The notes under the pieces were generated by a model. That model did no database searches. It saw only the letters and a program-made list of their open reading frames with translations, and was not told where the DNA came from. A program made the translations under genes and the position numbers. A DNA stretch of 64,000 bases, taken from the NCBI GenBank assembly GCA_017417315.1, contig JAFPZK010000053.1:1-64000 (forward strand), given 5' to 3'. Positions 7,271 to 16,845 of this stretch are shown in pieces; the stretch's first letter is position 1, and every line of letters begins with the position of its first letter. This stretch comes from Bacteroidales bacterium (GTDB taxonomy: Bacteria > Bacteroidota > Bacteroidia > Bacteroidales > UBA3824).

Positions 7271-8863
7271 ATGAAATTTTTTTTAACTATATTGCTTTTA
7301 CTTGGCTTTTCGGGGCTTTATGCGCAGAAGAATAATACGCCTAAGGTTCCTGACGAGGTTGAATTTAAGAACTTTTTTTCGCAGGCTGACATTTTCTTGC
7401 TTAAAGGTCAGCCCGAAAAGGCTTTGTCCGCATATAACTCTTGTCTGAGATTAAATCCTGAGTCTGCGGCGACAAATTTTCAACTCGCGAGAATTTATTA
7501 TAATTACCATGACATGGACGCCGCTTTAAATTTTGCACTCACGGCAGTGAAACTTCAACCAGAGAATTATTGGTATAACGTTTTTTTGGCGACGGTTTAC
7601 GAAACCATGGACAATTACCCCGAAGCCTTGAAACTTTATGAAAAACTCATCGAAAAAAATCCGAGTTATCAAGATTATCAACGGCTCGTAAATTTTTATA
7701 CTCAGTTCAACAGATTTTCGAGTGCAATTTCTACACTTAATAAAATCGAAGAAATTTACGGTTATGATTTTGACCTTTCGATAAAAAAAATTGACCTTCT
7801 CCGTCGTCAAAACAAAATAAAAGAGGCGGAAAATGAATTTAGTAAACTAATCTTGACAGATTCTTCTAATTTGTCTTACCTCGGCATGTTGGGAGATTTT
7901 TATTTGTCTACTTCGCAACTATCTAAGGCTCAGCAAGTTGTAAAAAAAATGCAAAGTATTGATGACACAAATCCTTTGTCATATCTCGCCGAGGCTTATT
8001 TGTGCCGTGCAACGGGTAAGGAAGATTGTTTCTATCAAAATCTCAGGCAGTCTTTTTCGAGCAGAGAAATTTCGGTAAAGGAAAAAGTTTCGATAATCGA
8101 AGATATTGTCATTCATTCTGAAAAAATTGACGGCGAAAAAATTTCATCGCTTTATGACGAGATTTTGAAAACTGACGGAAAGAGTTTTGAAGTTTGTTCT
8201 TCGTATGCGGATTTTTTGATGGTTACGGAAAACTATAAGCGTGCTTCTGAGCAGTTGCAAATTTGTGCTGAAATTGAAAAATCTGATTTTTCGCTTTGGA
8301 GAAAACTTTTCAAACTTAATGTTTTGACCGAAGATTATAAAGCCTTGAAAACGGCTGTTGAAACCTCGGAAGATTATTTTCCTGAGCAGGTTGACGTTAT
8401 GCTTTATTCTGCTGTTGCGAAAATGTATTTAGGTGATTTAGCCGGGGCGGGGGAGATGTTTTCTTCGGCGAGGGATTTCGGAGTAGAACTTACTGAAAGT
8501 GCAAATTTATATTATTTTTATTACGGAGTTTTCAATTATGAGAAGTCTAATAAAGAGGTTGCCTTCCAAAACTTTGAAAAATATTACAATATAAACCATT
8601 CTGATTATAATGTTTGCGCCAAATATGCTTGGTATTTGATAGATTCACAGCGTAATTTGCCGCTTGCTCAAAATATTTTGAAACAATGTCTTGGTTACGA
8701 TAATTCAAATTTTTATTTTAATTATGTTCAGGCTTTTTATAGTTACCGCAGCGGCGACATAAAAACGGCGGAATATTTTATCGAAAAGGCGTTATCGTTG
8801 GATAAAGACGGTAAAAAATATGTAAAGGATTTGTCAGAAAAAATTATGAACGATAAAAAATAA
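7271..8863 (+). CDS. secreted tetratricopeptide-repeat protein
   Basis: A 530-residue protein with a signal peptide (hydrophobic residues 3-18, cleavage after YAQ) followed by tetratricopeptide repeats. The clearest are at about residues 28-130 (AEKALSAYNSCLRLNPE-like units, DMDAALNFALTAVKLQPEN, PEALKLYEKLIEKNPSY), with degenerate repeats to the end. TPR arrays mediate protein-protein contacts; the expected location is the periplasm. It opens a tight run with the DUF4292 lipoprotein (5-base gap) and the LytM protein, an arrangement typical of Bacteroidota, suggesting a shared envelope role. It is the first gene after the candidate origin. Confidence 0.75.
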   Translation: MKFFLTILLLLGFSGLYAQKNNTPKVPDEVEFKNFFSQADIFLLKGQPEKALSAYNSCLRLNPESAATNFQLARIYYNYHDMDAALNFALTAVKLQPENYWYNVFLATVYETMDNYPEALKLYEKLIEKNPSYQDYQRLVNFYTQFNRFSSAISTLNKIEEIYGYDFDLSIKKIDLLRRQNKIKEAENEFSKLILTDSSNLSYLGMLGDFYLSTSQLSKAQQVVKKMQSIDDTNPLSYLAEAYLCRATGKEDCFYQNLRQSFSSREISVKEKVSIIEDIVIHSEKIDGEKISSLYDEILKTDGKSFEVCSSYADFLMVTENYKRASEQLQICAEIEKSDFSLWRKLFKLNVLTEDYKALKTAVETSEDYFPEQVDVMLYSAVAKMYLGDLAGAGEMFSSARDFGVELTESANLYYFYYGVFNYEKSNKEVAFQNFEKYYNINHSDYNVCAKYAWYLIDSQRNLPLAQNILKQCLGYDNSNFYFNYVQAFYSYRSGDIKTAEYFIEKALSLDKDGKKYVKDLSEKIMNDKK

Positions 8864-8868
8864 CAGTT

Positions 8869-9702
8869 ATGAAATTAAGGAATATAGCGTTTTTGTTTGT
8901 TTTTTTGTTGCTGTTTTCTGCATGTAAGGGCAAGAAGAAAAAGCACGACAACGGCGGTAATGACAAGCCCAAAACCGAGGTTATCACTACTGAGGTTGAT
9001 ACAAAATCTCCTCTTTTTAAAGAGGCTGAAAATATGTATTTGAAGCAGGATACGTTTTCGACTGCGGAGATAAAGTTTGACTTAAAACTTCAACTTCCTG
9101 ACCGTAATGTTTCGGGTTCGGGTACTTTACGTATTGCTAACGACTCTTTGATTTGGCTTTACATCAAAGCATTCGGGTTAGAAATTGCCCGTGCAAAACT
9201 TACGAAAGATTCTGTTTTTGCTGTTGTAAAATTAAAAAATCAATATTTCAAAAGTGATTATACGGCTTTAAAACAGTTTTTCCCGATTGATTTTGATTTT
9301 TCGATTTTGCAGTCTGTATTTTTAAATAAGTTTTTCTTATTCCCTAAAAACAAAATAGAAAATCTTGCGTATTTTTCTCCACAAGAAAAAGACGGAAAAC
9401 TGCAATTAAATTCTGTAAAAAGTTATAATACAAAATACGGAATGTCTGACGAAATTATTGTTGCACGTGAAACCTCCCGCGTATTAAAAAACTCAGCGGT
9501 TGTTCTCTCGTCGCAAAAAGGCGTTTCGATAAACTATAAAGGCGAGAATAAATTTCCGATGCACACTTTACCGGAAGAGGTTCAGTTTGAAGGTATCGGG
9601 ACGGATTTTACGGTTACGTTTTTTTACAATAAAGCGGTTTTTGGTAAGGCTTTGCAGTATCCGTTGACGATTCCGGCTAATTATACAGAGATGAAGTTTT
9701 AA
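8869..9702 (+). CDS. DUF4292 lipoprotein
   Basis: A 277-residue lipoprotein with a classical lipobox (LLLFSAC, Cys19), then a lysine-rich linker and a LolA/LppM-like half-barrel. The fold is suggested by the FDLKLQLPDRNVSGSGTLRI start and the repeated beta strands. This matches the Bacteroidota family DUF4292. Biochemical function is unknown; the fold and the neighbouring LytM gene suggest outer-membrane or cell-wall assembly. It sits 5 bases after the TPR gene and 5 bases before the LytM gene, so the three are almost certainly one transcript. A parS-like 16-mer lies inside the coding sequence at 9459-9474. Confidence 0.7.
   Translation: MKLRNIAFLFVFLLLFSACKGKKKKHDNGGNDKPKTEVITTEVDTKSPLFKEAENMYLKQDTFSTAEIKFDLKLQLPDRNVSGSGTLRIANDSLIWLYIKAFGLEIARAKLTKDSVFAVVKLKNQYFKSDYTALKQFFPIDFDFSILQSVFLNKFFLFPKNKIENLAYFSPQEKDGKLQLNSVKSYNTKYGMSDEIIVARETSRVLKNSAVVLSSQKGVSINYKGENKFPMHTLPEEVQFEGIGTDFTVTFFYNKAVFGKALQYPLTIPANYTEMKF
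9459..9474. promoter_or_regulatory. parS-like site 1
   Basis: TGTTGCACGTGAAACC matches the ParB-binding consensus TGTTNCACGTGAAACA at every position but the last. It is embedded in the DUF4292 gene. Confidence 0.6.
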
Positions 9703-9707
9703 AGAAA

Positions 9708-10823
9708 ATGAAAAGAATATTTATATTATTTTTAGTTGTTTTTACGTTTAACGATGTGTTTTCACAAGTAGGGTTGGAGGAGCAGTCGGCTTATTTGGAT
9801 TCGGTGTTGATAATTTTGGAAAACCCGGAAAAAATCGACAATCCGTCAATGGTTTTGAGTGTCATCGACGAACAGTTGAACTTAAAAAACCTTCTGACTT
9901 CTAAATTGAAATCACAAATTGTTCAACTTGATAAAGACGTTTATAATAACGAATTGTTTTATCAGCGTTTGAATTCACAGTTGGATTACGAGAAAAATAT
10001 TTATGCCTCACTCATTGTTACGGCTTCGCGGCTAAGAACTTTGATGCATCAAAATTTTGACATTTTCTCGTTTGATAACTTATATAAAACATACCGTCAG
10101 TTTTTGTATATAAAGTGGCTGACTGATTATCGTCAGAAAAAAATTATACGAATAAAGGCTTTAAAAAAAGAAATAGCGGCGGTGGTTTCTACGCTTGATA
10201 GTATAAAATTAGCAAAAAATAACGTTGCAGAAAAACTCGGTGTTGAACAAACTTTTATAAAACGTTATAGTACTTCGCGAAATCTAATCGCAAAGTCTTA
10301 TACAGAAAACAAAGAAGATGATGTTTCACGTGAAATCATTAAGAATAATATAGATTCTTTGAAAACTCCGGCTGTATCTTCTGCTGATGACGAAACAACA
10401 TTGTTTCAGGTTCAGAAGGGATATTTGATGTGGCCTGTGCATAAAGCGGTGATAATCAGATACTTCGGTGAATCAAAACACCCTGTTTACGATAAAGTTA
10501 CGATTAAAAACGACGGTTTGGACTTTTGTGTGCCAGAGGTTTCAAAAGTTCAATGCGTGTATAATGGTTCGGTGGCTAAAATCGTGAAACTGCCGCAAAA
10601 TAAGTTTTCCGTAATCGTCCGACACGGCTCTTATTACACCGTTTATTCAGGACTTGACCATATAAACGTTTCTCAGGGCGATATGATTAATAAGAGCGAC
10701 GTAGTTGGAGGTTTTGACGCTGAAAACGGTGATTGCATTTTGAATTTTCAGATATGGCTCGGCTCCGAAGTCTTGAATCCGTATCATTGGTTGGTTAAAA
10801 ATACAAAAAATAATAGGAAATGA
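9708..10823 (+). CDS. EnvC-like protein with a degenerate LytM (M23) domain
   Basis: A 371-residue protein with a signal peptide (to about residue 19), a coiled-coil region (about 60-190) and a C-terminal LytM/M23 fold. In active M23 enzymes zinc is held by an HxxxD motif and an HxH motif. Here the first is read as NDGLDF, and the final LHFxIW-type motif is LNFQIW, so key ligands are missing. This suggests an EnvC-type activator of amidases rather than a peptidoglycan hydrolase. It overlaps the next gene by ATGA. A parS-like site lies within it at 10322-10337. Confidence 0.75.
   Translation: MKRIFILFLVVFTFNDVFSQVGLEEQSAYLDSVLIILENPEKIDNPSMVLSVIDEQLNLKNLLTSKLKSQIVQLDKDVYNNELFYQRLNSQLDYEKNIYASLIVTASRLRTLMHQNFDIFSFDNLYKTYRQFLYIKWLTDYRQKKIIRIKALKKEIAAVVSTLDSIKLAKNNVAEKLGVEQTFIKRYSTSRNLIAKSYTENKEDDVSREIIKNNIDSLKTPAVSSADDETTLFQVQKGYLMWPVHKAVIIRYFGESKHPVYDKVTIKNDGLDFCVPEVSKVQCVYNGSVAKIVKLPQNKFSVIVRHGSYYTVYSGLDHINVSQGDMINKSDVVGGFDAENGDCILNFQIWLGSEVLNPYHWLVKNTKNNRK
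10322..10337. promoter_or_regulatory. parS-like site 2
   Basis: TGTTTCACGTGAAATC matches TGTTTCACGTGAAACA at 14 of 16 positions and keeps the whole CACGTG core. It lies within the EnvC-like gene. Confidence 0.6.
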
Positions 10824-13800
10824 AGTCAAATTTTTCTGTCATAGAGGCTAAATTAAACGATTTTATCCGTAAATTTTATTCTAATAGGATAATTCTCGGC
10901 GTGCTGTTGTTTGTGCTGATATTTTCGGTATCGGTTTTTACGCTTTTTATGGTGGAGGGATTCTCGTTTTTGCAACCGTCTGTTAAGACGGTTTTGTTTT
11001 ATTTTGCGGTATTTTTGTTTTTGTCGGTGTTTGTATTTTTTATTGCGATACCGATTTTAAAGATTTTCAAACTGATACCGTATCTTACTTTTGAAGAGGC
11101 TTCAAGGATTATAGCCGAATATTTCAAAGATGAGAACGGTGTTTTGACCAATATTTTACAGTTGAACGGCTTAGATGACGGCAAATCTGACTTTCTTGTT
11201 GCTGCGATTAATCAAAAAATCGAAAAAATTTCACCGTGGAACTTTACTACTGCGGTTGATTTTAAGCGGACGGGAAAATTTTTGGCTCATTCGGCGTGTA
11301 TTTTGGTGGTTTTATTAGTTTTGACATGGTTGTTTTCTAACAGAATTTCTCAGGGCGCAACCCGTTTTATGAACTATTCTACGTATTATGAAAAAGAAAA
11401 CCCGTATTCATTTTCTTTGTTAAATGACACATTGAATTGCGTTGCAGGAGAAGATTTTATCGTTAGTGTAAGAATTGACGGTCCTGAGTTGATAAAAGAT
11501 GTTTTTATTTCAAACGAGGATTTTAAAGTAAGGATGAATGTTGATTCGTCTTGCTTTTATTCTTATGCGATGAAAAACGTTAATAAAGATTTTGATTTTC
11601 ACGTTGAGTATTTAGGATATAAGACTTCGGATTTCGTGATAAAAGTTTTTGCAAAGCCTCAGGTTTTGAACTATTCCGTTCAAGTTATTCCTCCGTCGTA
11701 TACAAAGATTTCTGCTGACGAATTTGAAAATACCGGCGATATGACCGTTCCGTCAGGCTCTAAAATTCTGTGGAATTATACGGTGTCTGATTGTAAAGAT
11801 TTTTCGTTTTTTGTGGACTCTGTCAAGACCGATATAAAGCGTAACGGCGATAAAATTTCAGTAGAGAAACAAGTGCGAAAAACCTTTGATTATTATTTTT
11901 CTGTCGATGGAGAAAATTCTTATAATCAGTCATCTGAGTTGTTTCACGTGAATCTAATTCCTGATTATTATCCGACGATACAAGTTGTCTCGGCTGTTGA
12001 TTCTACGGTAGCAAATGCATTGTATTTTTCGGGTAGAATTTCTGATGATTACGGCTTTCATTCTTTGAATTTTGTGTATTTTGATGCTGACAAACCAAAA
12101 AATTTGCACTTTGAAAAAATTGAAATTAATGATAATTTGACCCAAGATTTCTTTTTTTATTATGACTTTTCTGATTTTAAGAAGTCGGTTTCTTATTATT
12201 TTGAGGTTAGAGATAACGATAATCTTGCCGGATTTAAGTCTTCAAAAACTGCTTTAAATTCTTATACGGCTGTTTCAGACCAAGAAAAACGAGAAAGAAT
12301 TGATAATTTGCAGTCGTCAATGGCTGAAAAAGTGGATAAAGCACAGTCTCTTTTGAGGGATTTGAATAATGATTTGAATGATTTTCAGAAGTCTGTTGCT
12401 GCGAATAAAGACTTGTCGGAATGGGAGAAAAAGTTGAAACTCGATAATTTGATGGAGAAACAGAATAAACTGAAAAACTTGTTACAGCAAATTTCTGAGG
12501 AAAATCAGTTTAAAGATGCGTTTGAAAACCAGTTATCGCAAGAGCAAAACGAAGAATTATTGGAACAGCAAAAACAATTACAGCAACTTTGGGACGAATT
12601 GATGACTGACGATATTAAGAAATTGATGGACGAGATTTCTGAATTGGCGAAAAATCTTTCAGAAAAGGATATGCGCGAAAGTATTCAGAATATGAAATTT
12701 GATTACACTCAGATTTCAGAGCAGTTAGAAAGAAATAACACGCTGATGAAGATGTTTAATATAGAGAATAAACTCCATAATATTTCAAACGAAATGCGTG
12801 AACTCTCCAAAGAGTTAAAAGAAACTGCGGAAAAATTATCCGAAAAGAAACTTTCTGAAAGCGAAAAACAAGAACTCTCAGAGAAAATGAAAGATATTCA
12901 GGAGAAATTTCAACAGGAAAAAGAAAATTATAAGAATCTTCAAAAGCAAAATGAAGAATTAGGAGAGAATAAACTTGATGTCCCTGAGATGGGGGATAAG
13001 ATGAGTGAGATAGAAAACGAACTTAAAAACGAGCAAGAAAAGTTGTCTTCTACTGATTCACGTGAAACAAAGTCTGATAATAGGCAACTTCAAGAACAAA
13101 TGGAAGATACTGCTGATGATTTGGAGCAAATGTCTAACGAAATGCAGGGTATTCAGCAGCAAAATCAGCAGCAAAAAAATGAGGAGAATATTAATGATAT
13201 TCGTCAGATTTTGGATAATTTGCTGACACTTTCGTTTAGTCAGGAGGAAGTAATGAATCAGGTTAAGACGGGTTCTAATTATTTAGGCGGTTCTGTACCG
13301 AAGCAAATTGCGATAAAAAAGGATTTTTCTTTGGTTCAGGATTCTATTTACGCGCTTGCGAAGCGTGAACCGAGTCTCGGACATTCGGTTTATGAAAAGA
13401 TAAAGGATATAAATTCGTTTTTAAATAAGATTGAAAGCGAGATGAATGAAAACCATAAGAGTAATTCGGCAAGATTTCAGCAAATGGTTTTGACGGATTT
13501 TAATGATTTGTCGCTTTTATTTAGTGAAATTCAAGACCAAATGCAGCAACAACAGCAGCAACAGAGTTCGTCATCTTCGCAGCAGCAGTCTTCGAGAAAC
13601 GAATCACGTAACAAGAAACAAATGGCGGAACGTCAACAAAATATGCAACAGATGAAAAATCAACAACAGTCCTTAAAAGAGACGTTGGAAAAGATGTTGC
13701 AACAACTTCAAAAAGGCGACAATCCGACAAATAAACAGTTGGCTGAATCATTGAAACAAATGGAAATGATGCAGCAACAGTTACGTCAAATGCAGAATCA

Positions 13801-14143
13801 AGGCGGTAATACGCCTCAGCAACAACAATTGTTGAATCAAATGAATCAACTTTTGGAAGATTCTAAACGGGATATTGTGAATCGTAATATTAATAAAACT
13901 CTTATTGACCGTCAAAATACTGTTTTTAATAAACTTTTAGAGTTGGAAAACGCCGAGAAAAAACAAGATTTTGATGAGAAACGAGAGAGTAAACAAGCAA
14001 CAGATTTACAACAACAAAAAACTGATGATTTGAAGTTGAAGTTTAATAAATTCGGCACTAAGGAATTTCTTAATTCGCCGGTCTTAAACCTCAATCTTTT
14101 TTATCAAAATAAGTATAGTGAATATTTACAAAACATAGAATAA
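10820..14143 (+). CDS. large membrane-anchored coiled-coil protein, DUF4175-like
   Basis: A 1107-residue protein with two N-terminal membrane segments (about residues 24-45 and 55-80) and a third near 150-170. A predicted periplasmic beta-rich region (about 190-480) follows, then a very long coiled coil rich in Glu, Lys and Gln (about 490-1080). A low-complexity Gln/Ser stretch lies near residues 905-930. The organisation fits large DUF4175-type proteins that Bacteroidota encode near ybeY and mnmG; biochemical function is not known to me. It starts in an ATGA overlap with the EnvC-like gene. Two parS-like sites (11940, 13054) lie in the coding sequence. Confidence 0.6.
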   Translation: MKSNFSVIEAKLNDFIRKFYSNRIILGVLLFVLIFSVSVFTLFMVEGFSFLQPSVKTVLFYFAVFLFLSVFVFFIAIPILKIFKLIPYLTFEEASRIIAEYFKDENGVLTNILQLNGLDDGKSDFLVAAINQKIEKISPWNFTTAVDFKRTGKFLAHSACILVVLLVLTWLFSNRISQGATRFMNYSTYYEKENPYSFSLLNDTLNCVAGEDFIVSVRIDGPELIKDVFISNEDFKVRMNVDSSCFYSYAMKNVNKDFDFHVEYLGYKTSDFVIKVFAKPQVLNYSVQVIPPSYTKISADEFENTGDMTVPSGSKILWNYTVSDCKDFSFFVDSVKTDIKRNGDKISVEKQVRKTFDYYFSVDGENSYNQSSELFHVNLIPDYYPTIQVVSAVDSTVANALYFSGRISDDYGFHSLNFVYFDADKPKNLHFEKIEINDNLTQDFFFYYDFSDFKKSVSYYFEVRDNDNLAGFKSSKTALNSYTAVSDQEKRERIDNLQSSMAEKVDKAQSLLRDLNNDLNDFQKSVAANKDLSEWEKKLKLDNLMEKQNKLKNLLQQISEENQFKDAFENQLSQEQNEELLEQQKQLQQLWDELMTDDIKKLMDEISELAKNLSEKDMRESIQNMKFDYTQISEQLERNNTLMKMFNIENKLHNISNEMRELSKELKETAEKLSEKKLSESEKQELSEKMKDIQEKFQQEKENYKNLQKQNEELGENKLDVPEMGDKMSEIENELKNEQEKLSSTDSRETKSDNRQLQEQMEDTADDLEQMSNEMQGIQQQNQQQKNEENINDIRQILDNLLTLSFSQEEVMNQVKTGSNYLGGSVPKQIAIKKDFSLVQDSIYALAKREPSLGHSVYEKIKDINSFLNKIESEMNENHKSNSARFQQMVLTDFNDLSLLFSEIQDQMQQQQQQQSSSSSQQQSSRNESRNKKQMAERQQNMQQMKNQQQSLKETLEKMLQQLQKGDNPTNKQLAESLKQMEMMQQQLRQMQNQGGNTPQQQQLLNQMNQLLEDSKRDIVNRNINKTLIDRQNTVFNKLLELENAEKKQDFDEKRESKQATDLQQQKTDDLKLKFNKFGTKEFLNSPVLNLNLFYQNKYSEYLQNIE
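11940..11955. promoter_or_regulatory. parS-like site 3
   Basis: TGTTTCACGTGAATCT keeps the first 13 bases of the parS consensus intact and matches 14 of 16 overall. It lies inside the DUF4175-like gene. Confidence 0.55.
13054..13069. promoter_or_regulatory. parS-like site 4
   Basis: TGATTCACGTGAAACA differs from TGTTTCACGTGAAACA at one position only. It lies inside the DUF4175-like gene. Confidence 0.7.
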
Positions 14144-14147
14144 AACA

Positions 14148-14561
14148 ATGTTTCACATGAAAACATCATTATCATTCGGTTCAGACCTCGAAGAAATTTC
14201 TTCGGTTGAGAAATTTATAGATTCGCTTTGTACGGATTATAGTATTTCGGAAGAAGTTTATGGTAATATTTTGATTGCGACGATAGAGGCGGTTAAAAAT
14301 GCAATCGTATTCGGTAATAATAATGACAGAGAAAAACCTGTCGCAGTTTCGGCTTATACCGCTGATGATTGTCTTGTGATTTCGGTAAAAGACGGCGGTA
14401 ATGGTTTTGATTACGAGAATTTACCAGACCCGACATTACCCGAAAATATCGAAAAAATATCGGGTAGGGGAGTGTTTTTGATTAAAAACCTCGCTGATAA
14501 AACCGAGTTTTTGGATAACGGCTCGCGTATTAAAATGACTTTTAAGTTGATTAAAAAATGA
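14148..14561 (+). CDS. HATPase-domain protein (RsbW-like anti-sigma/kinase fold)
   Basis: A 137-residue single-domain GHKL ATPase. The N box is visible as IATIEAVKNAIVFGN (Glu and Asn for Mg-ATP). The G1 motif is VKDGGNGFD, and the G2 region is ISGRGVFLIKNLAD. Size and motifs fit RsbW/SpoIIAB-type serine kinases or anti-sigma factors; no partner STAS protein is nearby. It starts 4 bases after the DUF4175-like gene and overlaps ybeY by ATGA. A weaker start is ATG 14157; a parS-like sequence spans both starts. Confidence 0.75.
   Translation: MFHMKTSLSFGSDLEEISSVEKFIDSLCTDYSISEEVYGNILIATIEAVKNAIVFGNNNDREKPVAVSAYTADDCLVISVKDGGNGFDYENLPDPTLPENIEKISGRGVFLIKNLADKTEFLDNGSRIKMTFKLIKK
14149..14164. 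promoter_or_regulatory. weak parS-like site 5
   Basis: TGTTTCACATGAAAAC matches the parS consensus at 13 of 16 positions, with a changed core (CACATG). It is listed because it lies in line with the other sites, at the start of the HATPase gene. Confidence 0.3.
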
Positions 14562-14974
14562 TAGATTTTAATTTTGAGGACGTTCAATTTGATTTGCCCG
14601 ATCAAACAAAACTTGTTGGTTGGATAAAATCTGCTATCGAAAGCGAAGGTAAACAGTTGGGCGATATTTCGTATATCTTTTGCTCTGACGAATACTTGTG
14701 GAATATGAACAAACAGTTCTTGAACCACGATTATTATACCGATATTATTACTTTTGATTACGTAAAAAAGGATGTGGTTTCGGGAGATTTGTTTATTAGT
14801 TACGATAGAATAAAAGATAATGCCGAAAAATTTAATGTTTTACGTGAAACAGAACTTTTGCGGGTAATGATTCATGGTGTTCTTCATCTTGTTGGTTATG
14901 ATGATTTAACTGATGAAGATGAAAAAGAGATTCATTCTCGTGAAGATTTTTATTTGAATAAATGGGAAAAATGA
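14558..14974 (+). CDS. ybeY: rRNA maturation endoribonuclease YbeY
   Basis: A 138-residue metal-dependent RNase used in 16S rRNA 3'-end maturation and ribosome quality control. The signature is HGVLHLVGYDD near residues 106-116. The first two histidines are present but the third, usual HGxxHLxGYDH, is Asp. As I recall, Bacteroidota proteins often vary at that position. It overlaps the HATPase gene by ATGA at its start and mnmG at its end. A near-perfect parS-like site lies inside it at 14836-14851. Confidence 0.9.
   Translation: MIDFNFEDVQFDLPDQTKLVGWIKSAIESEGKQLGDISYIFCSDEYLWNMNKQFLNHDYYTDIITFDYVKKDVVSGDLFISYDRIKDNAEKFNVLRETELLRVMIHGVLHLVGYDDLTDEDEKEIHSREDFYLNKWEK
14836..14851. promoter_or_regulatory. 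parS-like site 6
   Basis: TGTTTTACGTGAAACA differs from TGTTTCACGTGAAACA at one position. It lies inside ybeY, about 7.7 kb from the middle of the candidate oriC. Confidence 0.65.
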
Positions 14975-16824
14975 TAGAAGAATACGATATTATTGTGATA
15001 GGAGCGGGGCATGCAGGTTGTGAGGCTGCGCATGCTGCTGCGAAGTTGGGTGTTAAAACTTTGCTCATAACAATGGATATGACAAAGTTTGCTCAAATGT
15101 CGTGCAATCCTGCAATCGGCGGAATTGCAAAAGGGCAAATTGTTAGGGAAATAGATGCGTTAGGCGGTCTTACGGGTGTGGTTACGGATATGAGTTCGAT
15201 ACAGTTTCGTATGTTGAATCGCTCGAAAGGTCCGGCCATGTGGTCGCCGAGGTCGCAATGTGATAGAGTTAAATTCTCAATTTTTTGGCGAGACTTGTTA
15301 GAAAAAATACCGAATTTGTATTTTTGGCAGGATACGGTCAAAGATGTTATCGTTGAAAACGGCGAAGTAAAAGGCGTTGAAACGGTGTTCGGCGTGAAAT
15401 TTAAGTGTAAAAAAGTTGTCATTACGGCGGGTACTTTTTTGAACGGATTAATGCACATCGGCGAAAGACAATTTAAAGGCGGTAGAATAGGGGAGATACC
15501 TGCTTGCGGTTTGACGGAAGCATTGCTAAAAGCGGGCGTTAAAACTGCAAGAATGAAGACGGGAACGCCTGCAAGAATTGACGGCAGAACGATTGATTTT
15601 ACAAAAATGACACCGCAAGCCGGTGATGAAAATCCTGATTCGTTCTCCTATATGGCGCATAAAATTACGAAATTACCTCAAAAAAACTGCTATATTTCGT
15701 ACACAAACTCTCATGTGCATGATGAATTGCGTAAAGGTTTTGACCGTTCTCCGCTCTTTAATGGTACGATAAAAAGCACGGGTCCGAGATATTGCCCGTC
15801 TGTGGAAACTAAAATCGTTACCTTTGCTGATAAACAATCGCACCCCGTTTTCTTAGAGCCGGAAGGTACGGATACTTGTGAATATTATCTTAACGGATTT
15901 TCGTCGTCGCTGCCATACGAGGTTCAATATGCGGCTATAAGATTGATTCCGGGGTTAGAAAATGCGAAAATTTTTCGTCCGGGTTATGCAATAGAATATG
16001 ATTATTTCGACCCGACTCAACTTAATCATACGCTCGAATCGAAGATTATTAAGGGTGTTTATTTTGCCGGACAAGTCAACGGAACAACCGGCTACGAGGA
16101 AGCGGCGTGTCAAGGTTTGATTGCCGGAATGAATGCTGCGTTAAGTTTCACGGGAAACAAAGAAGTTATTTTGTCGAGAAAAGATGCTTATATCGGTGTT
16201 TTGATTGATGATTTGGTGACAAAAGGTGTGGACGAGCCGTATAGAATGTTTACTTCAAGGTCGGAATATCGTATACTTCTTCGTCAGGATAATGCTGATG
16301 AAAGGTTGACGGAGTTAGGGTATAAGGTCGGTTTGGCGGATAAAGAACGTCTTGATTATTATCATCAGAAAAAAGAAAATGTAGAAAAAATACTTGAATA
16401 TTGCAAGGAAACGTCAGTATCTTGTGATAAAATTAATGATTATATCGAGAGCAAAGGCGGTAAACCGTTAACACAAGGAAATAAACTTAGCGCGATAATT
16501 TTGAGAACGGAGGTTAGTATGGCAGAATTAAAAGATAAATTTCCGTTTTTGAAACGCTTTAATCGTTACGAAATAGAAAGCGCGGAGATAAAAATTAAGT
16601 ATCAAGGTTATATCGAAAGGGAAGAATTGACGGCTGAAAAACTGTTAAGATTGGATTATGTGGTGATTCCTGATAATATGGAATTTGAAAAAATATTCTC
16701 GCTTTCGACGGAATGTCGTCAAAAACTTTCACGTATTCGCCCGAAAACAATAGGGCAGGCTTCAAGGATTCCAGGTGTTAGCCCCTCGGATATTAATACG
16801 CTGCTGATTTATTTGGGAAGGTAG
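14971..16824 (+). CDS. mnmG: tRNA uridine-5-carboxymethylaminomethyl modification enzyme MnmG
   Basis: The FAD-dependent partner of MnmE that builds the cmnm5 modification at U34 of tRNAs. The protein has the dinucleotide-binding motif VIGAGHAGCEAA at its N-terminus, the family signatures CNPAIGGIAKGQ and TGYEEAACQGL, and a C-terminal helical domain. About 617 residues is full length. ATG 14971 forms an ATGA overlap with the ybeY stop; ATG 14962 would add three residues. In many bacteria gidA/mnmG lies beside oriC, which supports the origin call at 6.8-7.3 kb. Confidence 0.97.
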   Translation: MIEEYDIIVIGAGHAGCEAAHAAAKLGVKTLLITMDMTKFAQMSCNPAIGGIAKGQIVREIDALGGLTGVVTDMSSIQFRMLNRSKGPAMWSPRSQCDRVKFSIFWRDLLEKIPNLYFWQDTVKDVIVENGEVKGVETVFGVKFKCKKVVITAGTFLNGLMHIGERQFKGGRIGEIPACGLTEALLKAGVKTARMKTGTPARIDGRTIDFTKMTPQAGDENPDSFSYMAHKITKLPQKNCYISYTNSHVHDELRKGFDRSPLFNGTIKSTGPRYCPSVETKIVTFADKQSHPVFLEPEGTDTCEYYLNGFSSSLPYEVQYAAIRLIPGLENAKIFRPGYAIEYDYFDPTQLNHTLESKIIKGVYFAGQVNGTTGYEEAACQGLIAGMNAALSFTGNKEVILSRKDAYIGVLIDDLVTKGVDEPYRMFTSRSEYRILLRQDNADERLTELGYKVGLADKERLDYYHQKKENVEKILEYCKETSVSCDKINDYIESKGGKPLTQGNKLSAIILRTEVSMAELKDKFPFLKRFNRYEIESAEIKIKYQGYIEREELTAEKLLRLDYVVIPDNMEFEKIFSLSTECRQKLSRIRPKTIGQASRIPGVSPSDINTLLIYLGR

Positions 16825-16845
16825 AAAATAACGGTACTGCATATT

